From Bromus sterilis (taxonomy: Eukaryota; Streptophyta; Magnoliopsida; Poales; Poaceae): a stretch of 64,000 nucleotides of DNA. The notes beneath the pieces were generated by a model. That model did not search any database. It had not been told where the DNA came from and worked only from the letters and a program-made list of their open reading frames with translations. Made by a program: the position numbers and the translations under genes. This document shows positions 24,801-34,636 of this stretch, piece after piece. Every line of letters begins with the position of its first letter. The stretch's first letter is position 1. The DNA is taken from NCBI GenBank assembly GCA_950022295.1, contig OX465595.1, forward strand, positions 66,796,770 to 66,860,769. The letters are read 5' to 3'.

Positions 24801-26683
24801 TGTTTAATGGGCTGGGGCCCAGGCGTCACTGACATATTAGTTAATAGGTTAACTTTTAATTTGCAGGGACTTAATAGTGGCTTAGCCTCTAATTAAAACC
24901 GGGGCGGGGCCACCAGTCAGTGGGTCAACCCCACTGGCTTAAGCCAGCCCGAGCCAGAGGGCACATCGGCCATGGCCGTGGCCACGGGCCAGTGGCGGGC
25001 ATGGCGAGGCCGGCCTACCCAGGGAAGCGAGGTCGCGGCAGCCAGTAGTTGGCGCGGCGTGGGCGCGACCAGCGCGAGGCAAGTCGTGGCCCGGGCGCGC
25101 ACGGTGGTGGCCACGGGCACGGGCCGTGCGGCGCGCGGCCATGGCGTCCACCGGCGAGGGGCACGGCGCTACGGTGGGAAACGAAGGGGGAAATAGGGGG
25201 GATTTACGGGAGGGCTCACGGCAGCGTGGTAGGGAGGGGCAGTGTGCTCGACGGAGGCTCGGAGTGGCCGGAATTTGCGGCGCGAGCGGCGAGGTAGAGG
25301 AGGTAGATGGCGTCGATCCCGCGAGCTCGAGGCGTCCACGGCTCGATTCCATCAACAGGGTGGCATAGTAGTGTGCGGCGGTGCGGTAGGACAAGCTCGC
25401 GCGGCCGGAGGTGGCCAATGGCCACGGCGACCACGGTGGCGCGGCCACGGCGGGCTCGGGCAAGGTGGAGAAGAAGAGGGTGAGGGGGTAGAGGGGAGGG
25501 AGCTTCAGGGGGTGGGTGGCGTTGGCCTTATCGTCCCCGAGGGAGCAGGTGAGGGAGGAGGGGGGAGCAGGTGAGGGGGGCCGGCCAGGCAGTGGCCATG
25601 GCGCCCTGCTTGCCATGCATGGTGGGGGAGGGGGGTAGGTGGAGGGGAGAAGAAGGAGAGAGAGAGGGGCTGGGCCCAGGGTGGGCCTCGCCCTAGGCGG
25701 GATTTAGGGGGTTTTCATTTTTCTATTCTTTTTCTTTTTGTTTTCTTTCTGTTTTATTTAGTTTAGCGACCAATAGAGTTTTGTAAAATATGGACATGGA
25801 CCCAATACTTGTGTTGCTTATTATTGAAATGTTCTAAAAAGTTTGAGCCCAAACAAAAATCATTTTAACTTTTTTATATATTTTAAAGGGTTAAATGGGG
25901 GCCTTTTAGCTACTGTTTCAATTGTTTAATATAGTTAAATATTATAATAAATATTATTAACCATGGCATATTGATCTACTAACTTTTAGGTATTTTATAA
26001 AATTGTTTGCACCATTTTGTGTTCATTTAAAATTCCCACATGTTTATTATAATTTCCCTGGTAAACTCATAATCACTAAGTAATTGTTTTTATTCCTTAT
26101 TATTACCAAATCACCTTAATAAAAAACCCCAACCACTTTAAGGTGACCTACTGATTATTTGGTATTTAATAAAATTGTTTCCTTAATTTTTTTGGATCAA
26201 CTATTATTCCCACTTGTTTATTTTAATTACCATGACAATTTAATAATCCCCAAACAATAGTTTTTATTTCATAATACTATACCATTTTAATAAAACAACC
26301 ATTGCTATATTATCATGGCCTAAGATTGCTAGGCATTTTATTTAATATGTTTCATTAACTTTGGTATAACTAAGGTTTCCATTTTCATTTAAATTTTAAA
26401 AACAATTTTGATAACCCCACAACATTGGTTTCACAATCATCAGTGACTTGGGATCATTGTTGAGACTAGGAGTTGACTTTGTTTAGTTAATGGCAAGACG
26501 ATTTAATAATCAGCCACCATTTCTTGGAGCGATATCATAACCCACAAGTATTTGAAAATTTTATCAGGGTTGGAAATTGACAGAGCTATGATCAAGGTGA
26601 TCATGGTTTGATCATCAACAATAATGATCACTAACAGTGGAATCACTGTAGTGATTACTGTTACTGATTCTGAGGGTGTTACA
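21859..26683 (-). repeat. 5' LTR of element B
   Basis: Near-identical partner of 15473-20297. On the minus strand it begins TGTAACACCCTCAGAATCAG at 26683 and ends GGGCGTCACA at 21859. The palindrome CTATTCGAATAG is at 22704-22715, intact here while mutated by one base in the other LTR. The acidic reading segment stops at 22153-22155 on the minus strand. Confidence 0.92.
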
Positions 26684-26688
26684 AGTTC

Positions 26689-27985
26689 TCAACTAATTTT
26701 TTAGGTTTTGAAAATACACACGGATTGCCCAAAATACGACACCTATCACTAATAGGCTAGAGCTCTTGACACCAAAAGTTCAAACATTACTCATACCAAT
26801 ACCTCAAAACTATTGCAAGTTACTACTAGAAGAAAATAGCAACCTCAATTACCTACTCTCAAGACAAGACACAACTCAGTGCAACAACCAACTCTCTTTA
26901 ACAAGATAAACATGAATACTAAAAAGAGTTCCAGCAACAAACTAAACAAAAGCCAAGGCTCTTGCTAAATACAAACTAAGACTAAGACTAAACATGGTAG
27001 TAGCTATGAAAAGATAAAGAACACACAACAGCAAAAAGATAAACAGGAAAAATCCTATGGTGTGTTCTAGATTTTGAAAGTGGAGCGTGTTTCTCTCCCA
27101 CACAAAGTAAGATGGGATCTAACTTGTTATGAACAGCAAGCAAAGCTAAAGAAAACTAAAAATAAAACCTAAGAGCGAGACGCTCCAAGCATAGCACATA
27201 AGGCATGAAGTGATAAAAATATAGTGAGACGAATGACGAACTGATGATTGTTGATGGAGAAGGGGATGCACGGGGGCATCCCCAAGCTTAGACGCTTGAG
27301 TCTCCTTGAATATTTGTTGGGGATGCATGGGGGCATCCCCAAGCTAGAGCGCTTGACACTCCTGGATCTTCTTTCATCATCTTCCATCGCACACTTGAAA
27401 ACTCCCTTCATACATAACTCATCATAAGCTGATTAGAGAGGTTAGTACCCTTATTAAATAATTTTTCCCTACTGGATATAAAGATATTCTTGAAGAGCTA
27501 CTGTTTCTCAAGAGGGCCAAAAAGTTTTTGCAAAGAAAATCAAGCTTAAGGTTTGCAAAAGTTAGGAGAGACAAAACGTGGCAGAATCTGTCAAAAACAG
27601 AACAGCAGGTAGTAAAGAATTTTTTAGGGATACTTCTGCAACTCAAATCAAAAAACTCAGAACATACGGAAGTTTCGTAATTGTATAGAGCATACTGTGT
27701 AAAAATTTCAGCTCAAAAGGATGAACTGGGATGTTTCTGGAATTTTTCTGGTCACGAGGACAGAATCTGTTTTCTGGACAGCATGTCACAACTTTTACTT
27801 CCCTTGCCGTAAGGGGCTATAACTTGGCACAAAGCTGAAAAATAAAGATACAATGATGTTGCTACAGTAGTAACAATCATCAAGACACAACAAAAGAAAA
27901 AAATAAAAACCTAAATTCGTTGCGGGCTGCCTCCCGAAAGCGCTTTCTTTTATGCCTTTAAGCTAGGCATGAAGCAAAAAAAGAA
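26689..27985 (-). mobile_element. Athila-like element, region downstream of gag-protease, lacking pol
   Basis: On the minus strand this follows the protease stop at 27986. An autonomous Athila element would have reverse transcriptase here. Instead the sequence is AT-rich, with GGGAGGCAGCCCGCAACGAA about 65 bp after the stop (a phrase that also follows gag-protease in Sabrina-type elements, from memory) and two GGGGATGC hairpins (27262-27340). No pol motif was found. Confidence 0.65.
27262..27340. repeat. Duplicated 8-bp-stem hairpin GGGGATGC...GCATCCCC
   Basis: Perfect inverted repeats lie at 27262-27269/27276-27283 and 27319-27326/27333-27340, each with a 6-nt loop (ACGGGG, ATGGGG). Each is followed by CAAGCT and a GCTTGA-type phrase, so a unit of about 57 bp is duplicated. 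Confidence 0.85.
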
Positions 27986-30022
27986 TCAAGTTTTATCAAG
28001 AGAAAGAGAATAACTAGCCCGAGTGACGGACTCAAAAGGTAACTTGATTTTCTTTCTAGGGAAGTGTTCCATCCCCTTTTTGAATGGTAATTGGAATTTT
28101 ATATTCCCCTCTTTCATGTCAATAACCGCACCAACGGTGCGAAGAAAAGGACGTCCCAAAATAATTGGACACAAAGGTTCACACTTTATATCCATAACAA
28201 TAAAATCAATGGGAACATAGTTGTCATTGACAATGATAAGAACATAGTCGATCTTCCCCAAAGGTTTCTTTATGGAATAATCAACAAGACGAACACCAAA
28301 AGAACAAGGCTCAAAGGGCTTCAATTCAAACATATCAAATATTCTTTTGGGCATAACGGAGGTACTAACTCCAACATCACATAAAGCATAGCAAGAGAAG
28401 TTATTTAATTTAATTTTGATCATAGGGTCCCAACCATCATCTAGCTTCCTAGGTATGGAGGCTTCTACTCTAATCTTCTCCTCCCTAGCTTTGATGAGAG
28501 CATTTGTGATATGCTCCGTGAAGGCAAGATTAAGTGTGCTAGTGTGGGGGTCTCTAGACATTTTGTGTAACAAGCTAATAACTTCCGAGAGGGTACAACT
28601 ATCAAAATCAATATCACTACTATCAAAGGTGGTAGTAGTGTCATCTAAGCTCACTTGTTTGAAACCCTCTATGTTCATAGGAGTTTCTTTATCTTCGGTT
28701 GAGGTATTAGCATCACCATTAATAGGTCCAACGGGACTAGGAGTGCATTGGGTGCTAATAGTTTGGGTGTCCTCAACAATTTGGATAGTGGCAACTGTGT
28801 GGTGTGTAGGAAGGCTCTTAATTCTATCCTCTTGTTCTTTTTCTCTAGCCCACCTTTCTTTAAGTTTAGCCATCATCCTAATATTTTCATTAATTTGTAA
28901 TTGGATAGCATTAATAGGAGTGGCCTTATTCTCCTCAAGGGGAGAGGTTCTAATTTTGAGCATCTCAATATCAAGGGCTAAGATTTCTACCTTCAAAGAG
29001 AGATTATCTATTTTAGCTAATTTCTCCTCTACATTTTTGTTGAAGGATTTTTGGGTAGTGATAAAGTCTCTAAGCATGCTTTCTAATTCAGAGGAGGGGT
29101 TTTTGTTGCTAGGGTAGGTGTTGTTGTTCCCATAGTTGGATGGAAACGGTCTATTATTGCTAGAAAAATTTCCCCTATAAGCATTGTTGTTGAAGTTGTT
29201 TCTAGCAATAAAGTTCACATCTACTTGTTCTTGAGCAACCAAAGAATTTAAAGGAACATCATGAGGATCAATAGAGGGTTGCTTGGTAAGTAGAGACATA
29301 ATTAAATCAACTTTTCCATTGAGGGAGGTAATTTCCTCAACATAATTTACCTTCCTACCTGTTGGAGCGCGTTCGGTGTGCCATTGTGAATAATTGGTCA
29401 TCATTTCATCGAGAAGCTTCGTGGCAGCACCAAGTGTAGTTGACATAAAGGTTCCTCCCGCGGCCGAATCTAACAGGTTCCGCGAGGTAAAGTTCAAGCC
29501 TGCATAAAAAGTCTGGATAACCATCCAGGTAGTCAAACCATGTGTAGGGCATTTCTTAACAAGAGATTTCATTCGTTCCCAAGCTTGGGCAACGTGTTCA
29601 TTATCCAATTTCTTAAAATTCATAATGTTACTCCTCAATTGGATAATTTTAGCAGGTGGGTAGTACTTCCCTATAAAAGCATCTTTGCACTTATCCCAAG
29701 AATCTATGCTATTCCTAGGCAAAGATTGAAACCAGATTTTAGCTTATCCCCTTAAAGAGAAAGGAAAGAGCTTGAGCTTAACAACATCACCTTCTACTTC
29801 TTTATACTTTTGCATATCACATAATTCAACAAAATTGTTCAAGTGTAAAGTAGCATCATCTCCAGCACCAGAGAATTGATCTCTCATAACAAGGTTTAGC
29901 AAAGCAGGTTTAATTTCATAAGAGGTAGCTGAAGCGGCAGGTGTGGCAATGGGAGTGCAGATAAAGTCTTGGTTGTTGTGACTAGTGAAGTCACACAACT
30001 TGGTGTTTTCAGTGGAACCCAT
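27986..30022 (-). pseudogene. gag-pro: Athila-type gag-protease, one in-frame stop
   Basis: This would encode the capsid protein that packages element RNA, followed by the aspartic protease that matures it. The start chosen is the ATG at 30022-30020 (MGSTEN...). An upstream in-frame ATG exists at 30073 but the sequence before MGSTEN is lysine/serine-rich leader. The frame has 678 codons, with a single TAA at 29746-29744, about 92 codons in; the frame is unchanged across it. After the stop come gag motifs (SLPRNSIDSWDKCKDAFIGKY, FYAGLN, YSQWHTER), an Asn-rich stretch, coiled-coil-like Lys/Glu helices, and the protease with CDVGVSTSVMPK and ILGRPFLRT. Usual Athila proteases have DLGAS, so this site is slightly altered. 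No zinc knuckle is seen. The frame ends after the protease, with no pol behind it. Confidence 0.88.
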
Positions 30023-30158
30023 AGTAGCAGCAAGTGTGGCAGATTTTTTTGTAATTTTTGATAAAAGACACAAAGATAAAAACTGAAAGGTAAACTAACA
30101 AGACTAAAAAAACAAAGGTAAAGGGTAGTGTGCAACTCCCCTATCTTAGCTCTCGGAG

Positions 30159-30176
30159 TCCCCGGCAACGGCGCAA
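30159..30176 (-). promoter_or_regulatory. Primer-binding site of the Athila-like element (Asp tRNA type)
   Basis: The minus strand reads TTGCGCCGTTGCCGGGGA, one base off the TGGCGCCGTTGCCGGGGA complement of Asp tRNA used by Athila/Tat elements. It lies 10 nt inside the LTR edge. Confidence 0.72.
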
Positions 30177-30186
30177 GAAATTCGCT

Positions 30187-31786
30187 TGATGGTTTCCCGC
30201 CCTTCGTTGGTGTAGCACAACAGCAAGTTTTCCTCGGTGAAGATACCAAGGTTTGTCTGACGTAGGACTCCAGAGATGATAAGTAGGTGTCAGCGGCGCA
30301 ACTGACGTGGACCTGCACACAGACACAGATAACTTTGTTCCCAACGAAGTTCAGAGAGGTTGTCAATCTCTCCGGTCTTGTTGTTCACAAAGGGTAAAAA
30401 ACAAGGGATAATGATAGATATTGAAAGTAAAAGCATAAAAGTAAAGATAGCGTGGAAACAGTAATAAGGATATGGACCGGGATACGTGATGTTCGCTAGT
30501 GATGTCTCTCTCCCAAAAGACGATAAAACTGCTATGCGAGGTAAACAAATTACAGAAGGGCAATTGACAGGATTATGAACGCACCGCAATGCTAACTATG
30601 CTACAAAATAAAGGAAGAGGCTCAAAAGCACGGGCAGTACGCCAAAATAAGTAGACCGTAATCCAACTGCATCTACTACTAATCATCCACCTTGAGATAT
30701 CTATCCAGAATATCTCGCTGGTATTAAGTTGCGATCCCCACCCAAAGTGTAGACCCAAAGCAACAGACAACTGCATTAAAAAGAACCTTGCGTAAAGTAA
30801 ACAATCCTTGCAACCGCGGTTACAAGCACCGTTGTTTTCCCCCTTGTGGCAACATCACATCCCCTAGACTCATGTTTCTGTCACTCAAGCGTGTCATCGG
30901 GGGGCATCAACCCACAATCGAGCATAACGTTCCCTCTTGGAGTCACTACCTACTACTTGGCCAAAGCAATAAACAACAACGAAGAACATGCAAGAATTAC
31001 TTAGGAACAAAAATATAAGAGATAAAAACCAAATATATTACTCTATCACAATCTGAACATAATCTCATAATCCATCAGATCCCATCAAACTCAGCATAGC
31101 AATAGAAGAAAGATTACAAAAGTGCCTCCATCATGTAGGGCAGCTCACGAGGTCTAAACCATGAAGAACAGAGAGGGGAGGAGAACATCACATAGCTACT
31201 GATCACGGACCCATGGTCCAAGAAAAACTACTCATGAGACATCCGGGGAGCATCCATGGTGGAGAGGAGACTCCCGGAGGTCGGACCTCCCTCCGGCAGG
31301 GTGCCGGGAAGAGGTCTTTTGGTGCTCCCGATCTTGGAAGCGCGGCGGCGGCGGAATAGAGGCGAGTTTGCGAAATAGGGTTCTGTCTTCGGAGTTTCCC
31401 CGTGACGGAGAATAAATAGGCGAAGGGGGGCAGCCAGAGGTGGACCAGGGGCCCCAGGCGCCCCTCTAGCGCGGCCAGGGGTGGGGCTGCGCCGGGTGGC
31501 CGTCTGGGCCCCCTGGCTCCCCTTTGGCCCCTCTCGGGCTCTTCGTGAAGCTTCCTGTACGCTGATTTTTCCTGTATTTTTCCTGAAATTTTTCTGGCAC
31601 TTTTTATATGGGGGAAAACTGAAATAGAAAAACAGCAGAAAACAGGAACTGGCACTGGGGTGCACTGAGTTAATAGGTTAGTCCAAATATGATCAAAAGT
31701 GTATGAAAGTGTATCTAGATCATAGCAATATCACACAAAACATGCATGGAGCAAGAAGAAATTATAGATACGTTTTGGATGTATCA
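30187..31786 (-). repeat. 5' LTR of the Athila-like element
   Basis: 1,600 bp; the minus strand starts TGATACATCCAAAACGTATC at 31786 and ends GGGAAACCATCA at 30187. It lacks a 23-bp stretch present in the partner near 12376 and keeps about 46 bp the partner lost. The minus-strand TATTTAT near 31415 is a candidate TATA-like site. Confidence 0.9.
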
Positions 31787-33049
31787 GTGACGCCCCCAAA
31801 ATTAAACCGTGCACAGTAATCATACACGCAAGGTACACGAACGAGATCAGGGACTCACGGTAAGATATCACAACACAACTCTACAAATAAAATAATACAA
31901 GCTGTTTAATACAAGCCTGGGGCCACGAGGGCTCGAATACAGTAGCTCGAGAGCACAAAGTTAGCGGAAGCAATAGTATCTGAGTACAGACACAAGATAC
32001 ACATGATATGCCTTAAAAAGGCTAGCACAAAAACAACAATGATCGAAAATGCAAGGCCTCCTGCCTGGGAACCTCCAAACTACTCCTGGTCGTCGGGAGA
32101 CTCGACATCGTAGAAGGCATCGGGGATCTTCACGTTGTGGTGGTCGGCATCGGGGATCTCCTGCTCCTAGACTCCAAGGCTCCAACGTCGACTGCGGCGG
32201 TCGATCAGGAAAAACAAAAAGGGGGAAATAAAGAAAAGGTGAGTTTCTAGCATACCCGCGAGTCTTACGTCCGCTACTAAGCATTTATGCATTTGTATCA
32301 AATGGAAAGGGGAGGCTGTATATAGTGGACTGCAAGGTAGAAAGTCAGAATAAGGGTGATAAGTTAAGCCTATCGAAGACTAGCATCTTCCAACGAGTCT
32401 TGCAGCACAATAAGAGAATAGCCAACAGTTCAATAGCATGAATGTAATAACAATGCAGAAGAAGTTGTTGCAGCATTGTATAATAGTAAGTTGTAATAAT
32501 TAATAATTAGAAATGCCTCCGAGTTCCCTTCCTCGACTTCCCTGCGAGGAAGAGAAACTGGAACCAACAGTTTAATAGTAATAGTTTGTAGTAGTAGGCT
32601 CTGTCTTCAAAAGCGTCCTGTTACCATAGACACGACTATTCGAATAGATCAAACTCCCTGCAGGGGTACACTACTGTTCATCCTGCACGCTCGGATCTCC
32701 AGGGTGGCATACACCTTGTTAGGGAATGCCCCGCCGAGGCTATCCGACACGCCGAGGCCCCTCCTACGGCTCATCAGAGAGGTCCCCGCCGGTCTACAGT
32801 CCTAAGCGCAAGGGGGGTCTTGGGTCGTCGCCCCTCGCTCTCCGGTCGGTGTGAGGAGGGTGAATTCCAACGCCGCAGCGCAATCCGTCCCTGCCACAAT
32901 GCTGAATTGGACATCTTTCAGAGCTTTCGATTGCGACCACAACATGGAGGTCCCACACCATAATCCCACGTGAAGGAAGTGCGTACAGGCCTTTGCGGCC
33001 TCTCAAGTCATCCACCGGAACTATTAGTCATTTTATTATTATCTGTCGG
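31787..33049 (-). mobile_element. LARD element A, right LTR, part 1
   Basis: The 3' end of A's 5' LTR (minus-strand element). GTGACGCCCCCAAAATTAAA corresponds to the edge of element B's LTR at 15474, and the boundary T lies at 12345 across the Athila insertion. The palindrome CTATTCGAATAG is at 32636-32647. On the minus strand an acidic segment (EIPDA, IPDAFYDVE) stops at 32080-32082. It is cut at 33049 by the SIRE element. Confidence 0.86.
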
Positions 33050-34570
33050 TGTAAGTGCATCAAGTGCCCTCCCCTTGAGGTTTTGGAGTTTGATGTCAAA
33101 ACGGTTAAGGGACTGATGTGTTTGTGAGTATACACAGGAGAACAATCCCTGATGAGGTGTTTAACCACCAATGTCGACCCCCCAAAATGTTGAGGAACAT
33201 TGGAGAAATCGGTGCGTTTCCTGAAGAATGAAGTTGCGCGAAATCCTGAGGAATCAGGATCCTGAAGCGTTCGGTTGAAGCTGAAGCTGAGGACGATCCT
33301 GAGGACGTTCGCGCTGAAGACGAAGTTGAAGCGTAGTCTTCGCTAAGACTTTTTATACTTCTTGAATCGTAGGAAAACACCGCACTGTTGGAGGGGTTGA
33401 AGAAAACAAGTTCCGAAGTTCTGAGGAAGTGCTCAATTAGGAATCCTGAAGAAAAACCCTGAGGAAATCTCCTGCAGTAGAAGTTCAGTTCCTCGGGTGT
33501 CTGAGACCTTGTTCTTCAGGACACTGAGGAATCTGTCTTCGGTTGAGGAGTCTGGAGACTGCGGGTGCAGTTCTCCTGAAGAGAGAGTTAACTCCTGCGG
33601 TAGAAGTTCAGTCCTCGTGTGTCTGAGACGTTGCTCTTCAGGACACTGAGGTAACTAACTTCGGTTGAGGAGTCTGGAGAGAGAATACTTTTACCGTGCC
33701 ACATGTTGCGTGGTGAGAGGCTAGAACTTGTCTAGCAACGGTCATTTCCGAGGGCATGAGAGTAATTGCATGCATGGGCATTTATGTCCTTTCACCTCGG
33801 GTTGCTCCGCGGCTATAAATAGCCACCCCCAGCCCCATTTTTGGGTTGGCTGCTCCGAGAGAAAAACTGACACTTGTCATTTGAGAGCAACCCACCTCTG
33901 AGGAAACTGAAGAACCTATGTGAGGAAATCCACCAGCCTGAGTAGTTGAGCATTTCTGAGGAAGTCGGTTCGAGTGATCCGAAGCTTTTTACTCTTGAAG
34001 ACTGTGATCTTCCAGCCGGTGTAGAAGTCTTCAGTCTGAGCAAGTCAAGATGCAATTGTGACTTCCCGGAGTGACTGAGTCGGTGAAGGTTTCGGGAGTC
34101 TACCTTGAAGACTCACCTGAGTTATTGGACGGAGTCTGAGGACTTTAGTTCAAGGAGAACAAGGTGAAGACTATGTCTTCTGAGTTGAATCTCAGCCTCT
34201 CCAGCCAGACGTAGAGTTGTCACAGCAACTTGAACTGGTCTACCAAATCAATGTCTTCAATCTCTGGTGCTATCTCTTCAACCTCTTAAGCTTCAGTATT
34301 TGCTATGTTGACTTCTTATGCTTCAGCTCTCCCTCCGCTCTTTGTCTTCATACTATGCATCTGAAGCACTTCTGCTTATCTGAATTGATTTATTTCTGTT
34401 GCATTATGATGAGCTGCCCTAATGATTACATTCTGTGAAGTTTTATTTCTTCATCATTTTGGTTACTTCTTCAGCTTCATGATTGCTTCAGTCCTGAAGA
34501 AAACCAAAATCTGGTAGTAAAATTGAAAATCTCCCATTCACCCCCCTCTGGTCGATATATTGCACTTTCA
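33050..34570 (+). repeat. 5' LTR of the SIRE-clade element
   Basis: 1,521 bp, TGTAAGTGCATCAAGTGCCC...TATTGCACTTTCA, pairing with 58244-59754. It is densely filled with CTGAAG, CTGAGG, GAAGA and CTTCAG words. The TATA box is at 33814. Confidence 0.92.
33814..33822 (+). promoter_or_regulatory. TATA box of SIRE-clade 5' LTR
   Basis: TATAAATAG in GGCTATAAATAGCCACC. The surrounding GGCTAT/ATAGCC makes a small palindrome. The same site is at 58996-59004 in the 3' LTR. Confidence 0.82.
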
Positions 34571-34572
34571 AT

Positions 34573-34584
34573 TGGTATCAGAGC
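34573..34584 (+). promoter_or_regulatory. Primer-binding site of SIRE-clade element
   Basis: TGGTATCAGAGC, 2 nt after the LTR end, complementary to initiator Met tRNA. Confidence 0.9.
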
Positions 34585-34636
34585 AAGGTACTCCCTTGTT
34601 CTGTGTGATTCGGTTTAACCACCTGGAGTTTTAGTT

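Larger units (their letters stand above)
15473..26683 (-). mobile_element. LARD element B, complete, same family as A
   Basis: A minus-strand element with two 4,825-bp LTRs (15473-20297 and 21859-26683) and a 1,561-bp interior. Target duplication AGTTC is on both sides. The LTRs read TGTAACACCCTCAGAATC...GATTTTGGGGGCGTCACA on the minus strand and are nearly identical, with only scattered single-base differences and short indels, so this is a recent insertion. The primer-binding site is at 21843-21855. The tract beside the 3' LTR reads GTAGTGGTGGAGATT. With over 85 percent LTR and no protein domain, it fits the large retrotransposon derivative class and needs enzymes from a relative. Confidence 0.92.
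12351..31786 (-). mobile_element. Athila-like gypsy element (gag-protease only), whole span
   Basis: The minus-strand element has LTRs at 30187-31786 (5') and 12351-13926 (3'), both TGATACGTCC...CCATCA. Target duplication GTGAC is at 12346-12350 and 31787-31791; rejoining the flanks recreates the LTR/PBS junction of element A. The interior carries gag-protease at 27986-30022, an Asp-tRNA-type primer site and AAGCTTGGGGATGT next to the 3' LTR. It is interrupted by LARD element B (15473-26683). Without B the interior is only about 5.0 kb and has no reverse transcriptase, RNase H or integrase. This resembles Sabrina/WHAM-type Triticeae elements; naming the family needs an alignment. The two LTRs differ by at least two indels (23 bp near 12376 and about 46 bp near 30450) plus substitutions, so this copy is not very recent. 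Confidence 0.88.

Noticed and set aside
15473..26683. Segmental duplication of 15473-20297 and 21859-26683
   Set aside because: TG...CA ends, 5-bp target duplication, primer site and purine tract show these are the two LTRs of one element.
28416..29117. 233-codon plus-strand frame
   Set aside because: Antisense shadow of the Athila-type gag-protease on the minus strand.
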